Assembly: GCA_040902445.1 (NCBI GenBank)
Contig: JBBDXJ010000260.1
Span: 25,727 to 89,726 of the forward strand
Reading direction: 5' to 3'
DNA: 64,000 nt
Source: Chryseosolibacter sp040902445
GTDB taxonomy: Bacteria; Bacteroidota; Bacteroidia; Cytophagales; Cyclobacteriaceae
The notes under the pieces were generated by a model. That model was not told the DNA's origin, did not search any database, and saw nothing but the letters and a program-made list of their open reading frames with translations. Position 1 is the first letter of the stretch. Every line of letters starts with the position of its first letter. The position numbers were made by a program, and so were the translations under genes. This document shows, piece after piece, positions 1 to 9,181 of the stretch.

Positions 1-102
1 TGATAAGATCATTGAGGCTTCGAGATGATGGTATATAGGTATATAGGTGTATAAGGGAATAGGGCAGGCAACAAGAGAAGTCAGAGGACCCCTGATAACA
101 GA

Positions 103-123
103 CACTCACCATTCACAACTCAC
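103..123. repeat. Three-unit heptamer tandem repeat
   Basis: Three consecutive 7-bp units, CACTCAC, CATTCAC and AACTCAC, end immediately before the stop codon of the minus-strand gene at 126. The same word family recurs at 32354-32381 (four units) and 35414-35427 (two units). It is one of several 7-bp-period arrays in intergenic DNA of this window. The first 60 bases also carry an 8-bp-period TATATAGG-type repeat. Confidence 0.6.
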
Positions 124-125
124 TA

Positions 126-1859
126 TTATAGATCGAAAGCCTCCGCGTGTCTGTTGAGTTGATAGATCTCAAGCTTTTCATTTTCGTGAATGGATACCAA
201 TCCGGCATATTCCATTGCATAATCTTTACTGTCAATGGCGAGTACGGTGGCAAACTGGAAGCTTGCATATACCTTTCCACTTATTACGAATTCCTGGATG
301 GATTTGACAATTTCCGTTTGTGGTCCTGAGAGAGAGGAGGTCACTTCATCAACGTAAACTGGTCCGGCGTGTAACGTTACGCGAACCTTTGATGAGGGGA
401 CAAAATTTCTCAGCAATCTTAAGACACTCCATGCGACACCGGCGGCTTCTTCCGGCGTTTTAAAAGCAAAAAGTATTGACTGGTCGCCGCGTTGTATTTC
501 AGCATTGCTTATTTCCTTTATTTTTTTTGTGAGGTGGTAATTGAAACGTTCCCCGTCCTCGGTCGTGGCGTCCTGTAAACGGATATAAAGTAAATAGCGG
601 ATGTGGCGGTTGAGATCGCCTTGGAATTTTTGGTTGGTTGCTGGTGAGATTGTGTCGCTGTTGAGTTTCGTTGCCTTGATGACTGCGACGTTAATAAAAT
701 GCTCAGGGTTAATATTGATTCTCTTGTCAGGAAGTGGCCAGAGTTTTAATGAATCGCGTGTGCCTCCTTCCTTAATTTTTGCATCCACATTTGAAAACAG
801 GGAGATCAGGTAAGGAGAAATGTGCATCATATTACCTCTTTGCATGGCTTCTCCGAACATCACTTTGCTCTGGAAAGTGAATAATTCGTCACTACCAGAA
901 TACGGTTCGCGGGTGATAAATTTTACAGGGTGCTCGCTGATGAGTTTGTTAAAACGATCCACCCACGGAAGCCCGGCGAATTTTACGCTGACATCAAGAA
1001 AGTCATCGATCTGAAATGGTAAAAATAAATTTAATTCAGCCCCTGTTTCAACCATTGCTTCCGCAAAAATGATATCGCCACCGCAGGCAACAGAGCAATA
1101 GCCGATCTTTGCATGGATTGTTTTGATTGCGCTGGTGATCGCTTCCTTCACCTGCGCCTCAACCGGCTCCGGAAACCTGGAAAGGCCGCGCGAAGGATGA
1201 TCGATCATATGTCCGACGAATACGGCCACCGCAGGGGGGCTGAAAATATTCATCACTTGTTCAAAAACCGGGATGTAATGATTGAGCAACCACAACTGGT
1301 TGTGTATGCTGTTGACTTTTCCCCAATCGGAACCGAGAGCGTGCCTGCATTTTCCATAATATTCAACGGAACGTTCTTTTTCGCGAAGTAACAGATGAGC
1401 TTCTCCCAGGGTGGCGAGTTCCCAGGCATCCGTTGTGTTCGCAGATATGTTGTTAATGAGCTGACGCGCGACCTCACGTCCTTTTGAAACACTTCCCGAA
1501 ATCGCTGACATGGAAGCTGCGTTGATACCTGTATAATGATTTCCTGTTTGCTGAAAATTTTTCAAATACGTATCACGGCTTAATACAGCATATTTAGTGG
1601 TTTTCGTTTCTTTAAATAATTCCTTGTAGATGCTGCCCAGTATCCCGGCCGATTCGGGATCTTCGGGATGTTCACGGTATATCGGTTCGAGAAAATCCAT
1701 CGCCGCTTTTGGCGCGCCGGATTTTGCCATCGATAAAGCGAGAAGCTGTTTTAGTCTCAGGTCATCTGAATCCAAAAGCATTTTTTCGGTTTTCGATCGC
1801 GCTTCAAGAAATCTTCCTTCTCCAACAAGTTTTTCAATATGGTGAATCGGGTCTGACAT
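126..1859 (-). CDS. TPR protein with Rossmann/SLOG-like middle domain and degenerate cyclase-like C-terminus
   Basis: Cytoplasmic 577-residue protein without signal peptide or membrane segment. Residues about 1-190 look like helical TPR-type repeats. Residues about 210-380 carry the pattern FVGHMIDHP...RFP, then CGGDIIFAEAM and LFLPF, resembling Rossmann-like nucleotide-binding (SLOG-type) domains found beside TPR and cyclase domains. Residues about 395-570 follow the outline of a class III nucleotide cyclase or its inactive relatives (RGDQSILFAF, TPEEAAGVAWSVLRLL, VRVTLHAGPVYV) but lack the usual metal-binding aspartate pair, so it is probably a binding rather than catalytic domain. It is divergent from the first TIR gene, with about 140 bp between them. 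A role in sensing a nucleotide signal is inference. The domain calls come from sequence patterns only; the exact function is unknown. Confidence 0.75.
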   Translation of the reverse strand: MSDPIHHIEKLVGEGRFLEARSKTEKMLLDSDDLRLKQLLALSMAKSGAPKAAMDFLEPIYREHPEDPESAGILGSIYKELFKETKTTKYAVLSRDTYLKNFQQTGNHYTGINAASMSAISGSVSKGREVARQLINNISANTTDAWELATLGEAHLLLREKERSVEYYGKCRHALGSDWGKVNSIHNQLWLLNHYIPVFEQVMNIFSPPAVAVFVGHMIDHPSRGLSRFPEPVEAQVKEAITSAIKTIHAKIGYCSVACGGDIIFAEAMVETGAELNLFLPFQIDDFLDVSVKFAGLPWVDRFNKLISEHPVKFITREPYSGSDELFTFQSKVMFGEAMQRGNMMHISPYLISLFSNVDAKIKEGGTRDSLKLWPLPDKRININPEHFINVAVIKATKLNSDTISPATNQKFQGDLNRHIRYLLYIRLQDATTEDGERFNYHLTKKIKEISNAEIQRGDQSILFAFKTPEEAAGVAWSVLRLLRNFVPSSKVRVTLHAGPVYVDEVTSSLSGPQTEIVKSIQEFVISGKVYASFQFATVLAIDSKDYAMEYAGLVSIHENEKLEIYQLNRHAEAFDL

Positions 1860-1975
1860 GGGCAGGAGCGCGCGCGTAAATCTGTAATGCGCCAGGTAAA
1901 AATACAGGAAAAGGTGACTGCCCGAAAGCGATTGGTGATTAAATGCAAAATAACTTTTATTCCGTGGAATTAATG

Positions 1976-1983
1976 TACATTCA
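1976..1983 (+). promoter_or_regulatory. Putative -7 promoter box of first TIR gene
   Basis: TACATTCA sits 17 nt before the ATG at 2001. It matches the TAnnTTC[A/G] box found 16-19 nt before all four TIR-gene starts and resembles the Bacteroidota -7 consensus TAnnTTTG. A T-rich TTTT stretch lies 17 nt upstream. The short leader leaves little room for a Shine-Dalgarno site, and none is visible. Confidence 0.45.
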
Positions 1984-2000
1984 GGTATAAAGCCGCGTCA

Positions 2001-2372
2001 ATGCCATCGATAATCCCGGGCTTCGAATACGATATCTTCATCAGTTACCGCCACAAAGACAACAAGTACGATGGTTGGGTAAGCGAGTTCGTCGCCAACC
2101 TAAGGAAGGAACTCGACGCAACTTTAAAGGAAGATGTCTCCATTTATTTTGATGAAAACCCGCATGATGGATTGTTAGAAACACACAATGTGGGTAAAAG
2201 CCTTACGAGTAAGTTGAAGTGTCTGATTTTTATTCCGATTCTCTCTCAGACATATTGCGACCGGAAAAGTTTTGCATGGAGCTTCAAAGCCTGCTCACTC
2301 TCCGGACGAAGCCCCAATAGGTATCAATTTTTTGAGGAAGGTAGCATCAGCATTTTCACGCGGGAAGCATAG
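2001..2372 (+). CDS. Truncated TIR-domain protein (broken 5' part of a TIR-PD40 gene)
   Basis: The first 93 residues align closely with the other three TIR proteins of the window: FEYDIFISYRHKDNK near the start, YFDENPHDGLLE, LKCLIFIPI and SQTYCD..SFAW. In the intact paralogues the next residues are xxE, the expected NAD-hydrolysing glutamate, followed by about 85 more TIR residues. Here the sequence jumps after FAW and runs about 30 junk residues to a stop. About 215-220 nt have been lost relative to the gene at 4284, which also shifts the frame. The reading frame at 2272-4137 resumes the end of the TIR module (INFLRKVASAF against RNQVNKVANAI). The product would lack the catalytic Glu and probably would not fold, so this is a pseudogene 5' fragment with 2272-4137 as its continuation. 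Confidence 0.7.
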   Translation: MPSIIPGFEYDIFISYRHKDNKYDGWVSEFVANLRKELDATLKEDVSIYFDENPHDGLLETHNVGKSLTSKLKCLIFIPILSQTYCDRKSFAWSFKACSLSGRSPNRYQFFEEGSISIFTREA

Positions 2373-4137
2373 CCGGAGAATGAGAATGCCGCTCCCATTG
2401 TTTTTGTTTGTTCTTGTATTGGCCGTCATATCTGCATGGGGATGGTTAGGACCAAATTCAAATTCAGTAACTCAATTACCGACCTATTCCACTATTCCTA
2501 TTGAACAGGCCAGCGGATTTATTGACCAAAACCCATATTTTGCTATCTCGCCCGATGGAAGAACGATTGCTTACTGCCATTCTGAAAAAGGCATCATTCT
2601 ACAAAGTCTCTCGAGTTTCGCAGTAAAGGTTTTACCCGGAACTGAAGGAGCGGATCATGTTACTTTTTCACCCGATCAACAATCGCTTGCATTTTTTAAG
2701 GAGGGACGAATTTATAAGATTGGCATTACAGGGGTCCCGATAACGCTAGTAGGTTTGACTTCTATGGGTGGCGGTATCTTGTGGGGCTTAGATGACTATA
2801 TCTATTACTCAGGAGGTTTGGGATCGGCTGGTATCTGGAGAGTTGTCTCATCAGGTGGTGGAAAATCGGAACAGATAACGCAGGTCTATGACAGCCTGAA
2901 GGAGAATGGTCATGTCTGGCCCCAGCTATTGTCTGATAAAAAAACGTTGCTGTTTACAGCACTGGGAGCAAGCGGTGGCCATGAGGATTCGAGGGTAATG
3001 ATTGAAAATATCGATACACATCAAAGAATAGTGCTCGTTGAAAAAGCGATGTTTGGAAGTGTTCTCTCAAATGGCAATCTCATTTATGCCACGAATGATG
3101 GCTCTGTGTTCACCGTACCTTTTGACGTCGAGACCTTAACGTTCAAAGGGCAGCCTGTAACAATTTTATCCGGAGTTACTACCGGCACGTGGGGTGGCGC
3201 AGCGTTTTTGGCTGTGTCCCGCACTGGTAATTTGGTTTATCTGCCCCGGAATAATCGCCCTTTATTTGTGCTTGAAGTTCTAGACCGGTCTGGTAAATCG
3301 ATTTCCGAAGAGACATTGAATAAAACAATCCTCTCAGGAAAGGTAGGACATGGCTGGGGAAATCCGGTTCTGTCACCTGCTGGAGATTATCTGGCCATTA
3401 CAGGCAGGTCTTATGGTGTGCATGATATTTGGTTGCTTAATACTCATTCCTGGGAAGCAGACCGTATTACGTTTGACATTGCTGAAGATGAGTTTCCGGT
3501 CTGGTCTCCTGACGGACGGGCGATCGCATTTACCTCCGCAGAAACGGGAACATCCAGGCGACTGTTTATTAAGACTTTGAACGGTGGCTCAAACTCGTTG
3601 TTGATAGGAACCTGGCCCCGGCATATTCACTTTTCATCCTGGTCTCCTGATGGAAAATGGCTTGCGGGATATGATTTTACTGCTGATGGAATGGATTGCT
3701 GGATCGTTTCTGTAGATGGAAAAAAATCCATCGCCGTTGCAACTACACATGCAAATGAAAATTATCTGAAATTTTCACCCGATGGGAGATGGCTGGCCTT
3801 TCAATCCGTTGAAAGCGGACGCCCGGAAATTTATGTGATGTCTTTTCCCTCCATGGAAAACAAGCGTCAGGTTTCTGTAGATGGTGGAACTCAGCCTGTT
3901 TGGGATAGCAGCGGAAAATTCATTTACTATCTTAAGGATGGATTCATGATCGCTCATCCTGTAGAAATAGACAATGAATTTAAGAAGGGAAAGCCTCAGC
4001 GATTGTTTGCCACTGCCGCATCCGAGTTTGCTGTTTCACCGGATGGAGGCAAGTTCTATGTGAAAAGGCTTAATTCAGAAAAAGATTATCAACCGCTGCA
4101 TCTCGTCACTAACTGGTTTCAGGAGTTTGGAAAATGA
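2272..4137 (+). CDS. Membrane-anchored PD40/TolB-like beta-propeller (3' part of broken TIR-PD40 gene)
   Basis: The frame opens at a TTG inside the TIR fragment, and its first ATG is at 2380. Residues about 18-28 still match the C-terminal end of the TIR module of the paralogues. A basic stretch and one membrane helix follow (about residues 40-60, LFLFVLVLAVIS), then a propeller made of PD40/WD40-like repeats with recurring WSPDG or FSPDG motifs (SPDGRTIAY, FSPDQQSLAF, WSPDGRAIAF, WSPDGKWLAG, FSPDGRWLAF, SPDGGKFYV). The ancestral architecture was therefore cytoplasmic TIR, one membrane helix and probably a periplasmic propeller sensor. Whether this piece is translated alone, by re-initiation or not at all cannot be told from sequence. 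PD40 propellers usually bind proteins or carbohydrates; the ligand is unknown. Confidence 0.75.
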   Translation: MHGASKPAHSPDEAPIGINFLRKVASAFSRGKHSRRMRMPLPLFLFVLVLAVISAWGWLGPNSNSVTQLPTYSTIPIEQASGFIDQNPYFAISPDGRTIAYCHSEKGIILQSLSSFAVKVLPGTEGADHVTFSPDQQSLAFFKEGRIYKIGITGVPITLVGLTSMGGGILWGLDDYIYYSGGLGSAGIWRVVSSGGGKSEQITQVYDSLKENGHVWPQLLSDKKTLLFTALGASGGHEDSRVMIENIDTHQRIVLVEKAMFGSVLSNGNLIYATNDGSVFTVPFDVETLTFKGQPVTILSGVTTGTWGGAAFLAVSRTGNLVYLPRNNRPLFVLEVLDRSGKSISEETLNKTILSGKVGHGWGNPVLSPAGDYLAITGRSYGVHDIWLLNTHSWEADRITFDIAEDEFPVWSPDGRAIAFTSAETGTSRRLFIKTLNGGSNSLLIGTWPRHIHFSSWSPDGKWLAGYDFTADGMDCWIVSVDGKKSIAVATTHANENYLKFSPDGRWLAFQSVESGRPEIYVMSFPSMENKRQVSVDGGTQPVWDSSGKFIYYLKDGFMIAHPVEIDNEFKKGKPQRLFATAASEFAVSPDGGKFYVKRLNSEKDYQPLHLVTNWFQEFGK

Positions 4138-4256
4138 AGCATACTTAGGGTGACAATTAAATAGATGCGGCGCGGGTTCGTTGTTCAACAATACCTTGCG
4201 TTGCTGAGCCCGGGCCAGGTCTGCAGCTCTCACTTTTCATAACAAGGAAAAAAATG

Positions 4257-4264
4257 TAACTTCA
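4257..4264 (+). promoter_or_regulatory. Putative -7 promoter box of second TIR gene
   Basis: TAACTTCA lies 19 nt before the ATG at 4284, preceded by TG as in the other TIR genes (TG-TAnnTTCA). TTTT lies about 19 nt upstream, a plausible -33 element. It is part of the motif shared by all four TIR genes. Confidence 0.45.
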
Positions 4265-4283
4265 CCATGGAAATCCGCACGTT

Positions 4284-6326
4284 ATGCCCGCCCTCATTCC
4301 TGGCTACGAATACGACATCTTCATCAGCTATCGTCACAAAGACAACAAGGGTGATTGTTGGGTAACACAGTTTGTTGGCGGCTTGCGCAACGAGCTGGAA
4401 ACCACTTTCAAGGAAGATTTATCTATTTATTTTGACGAGAACCCGCATGATGGTTTATTGGAAAGTCATCAGGTCTATGAGTCGCTCAAATCAAAACTGA
4501 AATGTCTCATCTTCATTCCTATTATTTCTCAAACCTATTGCGACCCCGAAAGTTATGCCTGGAAGCAGGAGTTATTGGCCTTCAAAAAATTATCCCATGA
4601 GGATGCGTTTGGATTGAAAATCAAATTGGCCAATGGCAATGTTGCCAGTCGCATTCTGCCAGTCCGTATTCATGAATTGGATGCGCAGGATAAAAAGGTC
4701 CTGGAAAATGAACTTGGACCCCTTCGATCCGTTGAGTTTATTTATCAATCACCAGGTGTTAACCGTCCGTTGATGCCGTTGGACAACCCCGATAAGAATA
4801 ACCATGGCACGTTCTATCGCAACCAGCTAAATAAAGTGTCAAACGGAATTAAAGAAATTATCCAAAGCCTGCGAACGGATAACTCTTTGCAGATTTCCGT
4901 CAATCGAAAACCAGGAAACAGCGGGTCTCAGTTTTCTCTTTCTTCGGAAAAGTCAATTGCCGTGCTTCCCTTTGTAAATATGAGTAATGACCCGGAACAG
5001 GACTACTTCAGCGATGGGATATCCGAAGAGATCATCAACACCCTGGTCCAACTTCCAGACCTCAAGGTTGCAGGACGCACTTCTGCCTTCAGTTTTAAAA
5101 ACAAGAATGAAGACCTTAGGTTTATTGCCGAAAGGTTGAACGTAAATACGATCCTTGAAGGTAGTGTTCGAAAGTCGGGAAACCGGATCCGGATTACGGC
5201 TCAGTTAATTGAAGCTGCGACGGGCTTTCATTTGTGGTCTCAGAAGTTTGACCGTGAGTTAAATGATGTTTTTAGAATTCAGGACGAAATTGCAAAGGCC
5301 ATTGTTGATCAACTACAAGTGACCCTTTCCGGTAAACCCGTTGAACCGAAAGAACGATTACAAACTCAAAATGTCGAGGCCTATCAATTGTACCTGAAAG
5401 GCATGGCCTTTTTCTACAAGAGGGGCCTGGACATGTTTGAAGGACTGCGGTGTTTCGAAGCTGCGCTGAAGCTTGACCCTCATTATGCCCTTGCACTTGT
5501 GGGGGTAGCCGATACATACACCATGCTCTGTTTCCATAGTTACATGGCGCCGGAGGAAGTTTGGCCAAAGGCTATTGAGGCAGCCACACAGGCCCTTGAA
5601 TTAGGGCCCGACCTGGCTGAGTCACATTGTGCCAATGCTACTATTGCTTTGCTTTATGAGCGAAATTGGAAGAAAGCCGAGTCCGAATATAAAAGGGCGC
5701 TGGAACTTAACCCGCGTTATTTACAGGCTCGTTGCTGGTACGCATTTTTTTACCTTGCCGGTGTGCGGGGCGACAATGAAGAGGCTTTAAAGCAGGCCAG
5801 GCTATCCGTGGAGAATGACCCAATGTCTGCATATGCATATGTCATACTTTGTATTATCAGTTCAATGGCAAAGCTTCACGATGAAGCTGTCGAGGCTGCG
5901 TTAAAGGCCGTTGAGTACGATCCTGACGCATTTACACCCTGGAATTGGCTAGGTAATAGTTACCATTGGTCAGGGAATCTGCCGGCCGCCCTTAAGCCAT
6001 TCAATCGGGCTCTTGAAATTTCAGGAAGGCACAACTGGACACTTACCTCACTGGTTGTAACGTATGCCGAGGGCAACCATATGAGGGAGGCGAATGTCAT
6101 CTACAATGAACTACTTACAAAATCAAAACTGAGTTTCGTATCACCCACTTTATTAGCTATTGCTTCCGCGGCGTTGGGCAAAAATGAGGAAGCCATCCGC
6201 TATTCGCGACAGGCTTATGACCGTCATGATCCCTTTCAGGTTATCTCTTCGAATTCCTGGCCAGACAGCCAAAAGCTTTGCAGCCTGCCTGAATACAACG
6301 CGATCCTAAAGCTTCTCGCATTCTGA
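4284..6326 (+). CDS. TIR domain - TolB/FlgO-like domain - TPR protein
   Basis: Intact 680-residue cytosolic protein. The TIR domain occupies residues 1-195, with DIFISYRHKD at 11-20, YFDENPHDG around 49-57, and AWKQE at 92-96, where E96 is in the position of the catalytic glutamate of TIR NAD hydrolases. Residues about 223-348 form a TolB-N/FlgO-like domain (SIAVLPF, YFSDGISEEI, ILEGSVRKSGN, RITAQLI, HLWSQKFDR). This module is usually found beside cyclase, kinase or winged-helix outputs in signalling proteins. TPR repeats fill about 365-680. There is no signal peptide or membrane helix. In related architectures the TolB-TPR body is the sensory or scaffold part, so TIR probably replaces the cyclase or kinase as output. 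NAD cleavage and any defence role are inference. Confidence 0.85.
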   Translation: MPALIPGYEYDIFISYRHKDNKGDCWVTQFVGGLRNELETTFKEDLSIYFDENPHDGLLESHQVYESLKSKLKCLIFIPIISQTYCDPESYAWKQELLAFKKLSHEDAFGLKIKLANGNVASRILPVRIHELDAQDKKVLENELGPLRSVEFIYQSPGVNRPLMPLDNPDKNNHGTFYRNQLNKVSNGIKEIIQSLRTDNSLQISVNRKPGNSGSQFSLSSEKSIAVLPFVNMSNDPEQDYFSDGISEEIINTLVQLPDLKVAGRTSAFSFKNKNEDLRFIAERLNVNTILEGSVRKSGNRIRITAQLIEAATGFHLWSQKFDRELNDVFRIQDEIAKAIVDQLQVTLSGKPVEPKERLQTQNVEAYQLYLKGMAFFYKRGLDMFEGLRCFEAALKLDPHYALALVGVADTYTMLCFHSYMAPEEVWPKAIEAATQALELGPDLAESHCANATIALLYERNWKKAESEYKRALELNPRYLQARCWYAFFYLAGVRGDNEEALKQARLSVENDPMSAYAYVILCIISSMAKLHDEAVEAALKAVEYDPDAFTPWNWLGNSYHWSGNLPAALKPFNRALEISGRHNWTLTSLVVTYAEGNHMREANVIYNELLTKSKLSFVSPTLLAIASAALGKNEEAIRYSRQAYDRHDPFQVISSNSWPDSQKLCSLPEYNAILKLLAF

Positions 6327-6479
6327 TGATTTCGATCCGGAATCAATTCAAAAATAATTCTCACGCCTGGAATTACCATTCAAAAATTCTTGTGGTGGTT
6401 GCTTTTTAGAGAAAATTGGTGCATTTTCAACAACTAATACTCTTCTTAATTCATTGTCGGATTTTCAGATCGTATCGCT

Positions 6480-7589
6480 ATGCCCTTATACATGGATTTT
6501 CACAAAATCGCCGGCCTCACTATCGAGGATGTAAAAAAAGCGCATATGGCTGACCTTTCAGTGCAGGAGCAATATGGCGTGAAGTACCATCAATTTTGGT
6601 TGAACCAGGAAGCTGGCACTATCTTCTGCCTGACCGAAGGACCAGACATGAAAACCTGTGAAATGGTTCACCGCCTCGCTCATGGCAACGTTGCCTGTGC
6701 CATGACCGAGGTTGAGTCAGGATATTACAAAGTATTTATGGGTGAAGGACATCAGGTCGATCATGGCATTGTACGGAATGAGGACGGTTCTATGGACTTA
6801 GGTTACAGAAGTATCCTCGTTGTCACCATTCAGGACCTTGCAAAGGCAAATGGTTCTGGAGATTTAGACAAACTGCAAACTCCGGTTAAGGCGAGAAAAC
6901 TGGTTTTACAAAAGATTGATCAATTCAATGGACGAAAAGTAAAATGGGTAACTGATGACAGCCTTACCGGTGTTTTCAATGATGTGACCCAGGCAGTGAG
7001 GTGTGCACGCTGTATCCGGAATGAACTTCTTGCCAATAACCCGAAGGTTGTCTTTAGAGTCGGACTGAGCGTAGGTCAGCCTGTGACGGAAAATGGAGAA
7101 TTTTTTACAAATGCCCTCACGTTGGCACACCGGATAAGTAATATTGCCTTGGAAAATCAAATACTCATTTCATCTTTGGCAGGGGATCTTTGTAATGATG
7201 ATGAGCTTACAGATAACGATCCATTTATCAGATCACTCAGCTCATCAGAAGAAAATTTCATATCAAATCTTCTGAAGATTACGGAAGACAATCTGGCTAA
7301 TGAGACATTCACTATCGAAGACCTGTGCCACGACATCGGGGTAAGCCGGCCCCAGCTCTACCGGAAAATCACAACGCTCACAGGAAGGTCGCCCAATGAT
7401 TTGCTAAGAGACCTTCGGATGGATAAAGCACTCACCTTGCTTAAAAGGAAAACCGGGAACATTTCTGAAATAGCACTTGAAGTTGGTTATAAGAGCCCGT
7501 CTTATTTTGCCCGGTGCTTCGCTAAAAAATTTGGATGCACTCCTTCCCGGTTTACAGCGGTAGTTTCTCATGCCGGTACCACAGTATAG
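6480..7589 (+). CDS. DUF4242 - degenerate cyclase-like - AraC-type regulator
   Basis: 369-residue cytoplasmic regulator. Residues about 1-80 resemble the DUF4242/SCO4226-like ferredoxin-fold family (MDFHKIAGLTIEDVKKAH, FCLTEGPD, HRLAHGN). Residues about 135-240 follow the class III nucleotide-cyclase outline (GRKVKWVTDDSLTGVF, AVRCARCIRNELL, FRVGLSVGQPV, ANRI-type ALTLAHRI, NQILISSL) without the full catalytic set. Residues about 265-362 are an AraC/XylS double helix-turn-helix (FTIEDLCHDIGVSRPQLYRKI, ISEIALEVGYKSPSYFARCF). This combination looks like a one-component transcription factor sensing a small molecule or nucleotide. The FAD oxidoreductase and haemoglobin genes follow on the same strand and are plausible targets. 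It lies between two TIR genes, but a regulatory link to them is inference. Confidence 0.8.
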   Translation: MPLYMDFHKIAGLTIEDVKKAHMADLSVQEQYGVKYHQFWLNQEAGTIFCLTEGPDMKTCEMVHRLAHGNVACAMTEVESGYYKVFMGEGHQVDHGIVRNEDGSMDLGYRSILVVTIQDLAKANGSGDLDKLQTPVKARKLVLQKIDQFNGRKVKWVTDDSLTGVFNDVTQAVRCARCIRNELLANNPKVVFRVGLSVGQPVTENGEFFTNALTLAHRISNIALENQILISSLAGDLCNDDELTDNDPFIRSLSSSEENFISNLLKITEDNLANETFTIEDLCHDIGVSRPQLYRKITTLTGRSPNDLLRDLRMDKALTLLKRKTGNISEIALEVGYKSPSYFARCFAKKFGCTPSRFTAVVSHAGTTV

Positions 7590-7684
7590 GTATCGTTGAA
7601 CAAAATGTCCTATCAATTGAATAGATACTGCTAGACCGACACAGAATTCCATACCATCTTTGTTTCAGCCTAAATCCAACTAAT

Positions 7685-9103
7685 ATGAGCACCGAAATCC
7701 TGAAAAAAAAATCCAGCACGGCTTTAGTTAATGAGGATATCATAAAAAAATTTAAGGAAAGCATTCGCGGTACATTGATTAGTTCGCAAGACCCTTCTTA
7801 TGACGAAGAGCGAAGTGTCTACAATAGTATGATCGATAAGTATCCAGCCCTGATTCTAAAATGCAGAGACGTTGCTGACGTGATTGCTGCTGTGAATTTC
7901 GGAAAAGATCAAAAGCTCCTTCTCGCCATACGAGGTGGGGGCCATAACGCCGCTGGACTCGGAGTTTGTGATGGAGGGCTAGTGATTGATCTTTCTCTCA
8001 TGAAAGGAATCCGGATAGATTTGAAAGCAAACACAGTCCGGGTGGAAGGTGGCTGCATATTGGCGGATATCGACCACGCTACGCAGCCGTTTGGCAAAGC
8101 CATTCCCAGTGGTGTCATCGGTACCACCGGCATCGCTGGACTTACTCTCGGAGGTGGCATCGGTCATCTCGCAAGAAAATACGGCCTTGCGATCGATAGC
8201 CTTCTCGAGGCGGACGTCGTTCTTGCCGATGGAAGCCTGGTGACGACAAGCGAGACTGAAAACAAAGATCTCTTCTGGGCCATTCGCGGAGGAGGCGGAA
8301 ATTTCGGAGTGGTCACTTCGTTTCTGTTCCGGATGCATGAAGCCGGAACAATTTATGGAGGACCCACCCTGTGGCATATTGAGCATGCGGAGGAAATCAT
8401 GCGGTTCTACCGCGATTTCATTTTGAAAGCGCCCACGGATGTGTATTGTTATTTCGCTTTCGTCACTGTCCCGCCTGTTCCGATGTTTCCGGAAGAATTT
8501 CATCTTAACAAAATGTGTGCTCTTTTGTGGTGTAATGTGGGTGATCATAAAAAAGGCGCCCGGGCCGTACAGGTATTCCGTGATTTTAAAAAACCGGACT
8601 TGGATTATGCAGGCCCTCTTCCGTATGCTGCCATGCAGGGCCTCTTTGATGCTTTATATCCAAAAGGCCTGCAATGGTATTGGAAGGCCGACTTTGTAAA
8701 AGAGCTTTCTGATAAAGCAATCAAGATCAATGTGAAATACGCCAACAACCTGCCGTCGACACATTCAACGATGCACCTCTATCCGATCAATGGCGCATGT
8801 CACCAAAAGAAGAATAGGGATACCGCATTCAGCTACCGTGATGCTAACTGGGCCCAGGTAATTGTTGGCGTCGACCCCGACCCTGCAAACAGACAAAAAA
8901 TATCCTCCTGGGCCAAAGAGTATTGGGAAGCCCTGCACCCTTTCTCTGCCGGTGGCGCTTATATCAATTTTATGATGGAAGAAGGACAGGAAAGAATAAA
9001 GGCTTCCTACCGGGATAATTATGAACGTCTGGTCAAGATAAAAACCAAATACGATCCGGATAATTTGTTCAGGGTCAACCAAAACATAAAACCCTCAAAC
9101 TGA
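7685..9103 (+). CDS. FAD-binding oxidoreductase, berberine-bridge-enzyme-like
   Basis: 472 residues, soluble, no signal peptide. The N-terminal FAD_binding_4 (PCMH) domain shows LAIRGGGHNAAG, with H87 in the position of the histidine that attaches FAD covalently, followed by GGGIGHLARKYGLAID and RGGGGNFGVVTSF. The C-terminus carries the BBE motif (NYERL..IKTKYDPDNLFRVNQNI). The cysteine that makes a second flavin bond in bicovalent members is absent: the matching loop reads GVIGTTGIAGL. The flavin link is therefore probably mono-covalent. Such enzymes oxidise sugars, alcohols or phenolic compounds using oxygen or another acceptor; the substrate cannot be told. It lies 95 bp after an AraC-type regulator and 78 bp before a truncated haemoglobin, suggesting a small oxygen- or redox-related gene group. 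Confidence 0.88.
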   Translation: MSTEILKKKSSTALVNEDIIKKFKESIRGTLISSQDPSYDEERSVYNSMIDKYPALILKCRDVADVIAAVNFGKDQKLLLAIRGGGHNAAGLGVCDGGLVIDLSLMKGIRIDLKANTVRVEGGCILADIDHATQPFGKAIPSGVIGTTGIAGLTLGGGIGHLARKYGLAIDSLLEADVVLADGSLVTTSETENKDLFWAIRGGGGNFGVVTSFLFRMHEAGTIYGGPTLWHIEHAEEIMRFYRDFILKAPTDVYCYFAFVTVPPVPMFPEEFHLNKMCALLWCNVGDHKKGARAVQVFRDFKKPDLDYAGPLPYAAMQGLFDALYPKGLQWYWKADFVKELSDKAIKINVKYANNLPSTHSTMHLYPINGACHQKKNRDTAFSYRDANWAQVIVGVDPDPANRQKISSWAKEYWEALHPFSAGGAYINFMMEEGQERIKASYRDNYERLVKIKTKYDPDNLFRVNQNIKPSN

Positions 9104-9181
9104 ATTTCCCTGATATCTGTCGGCATGCAAGCTGCCATAGTCATGAACAAAATTAAATCACTCACTTAAAGCTTATACGTT

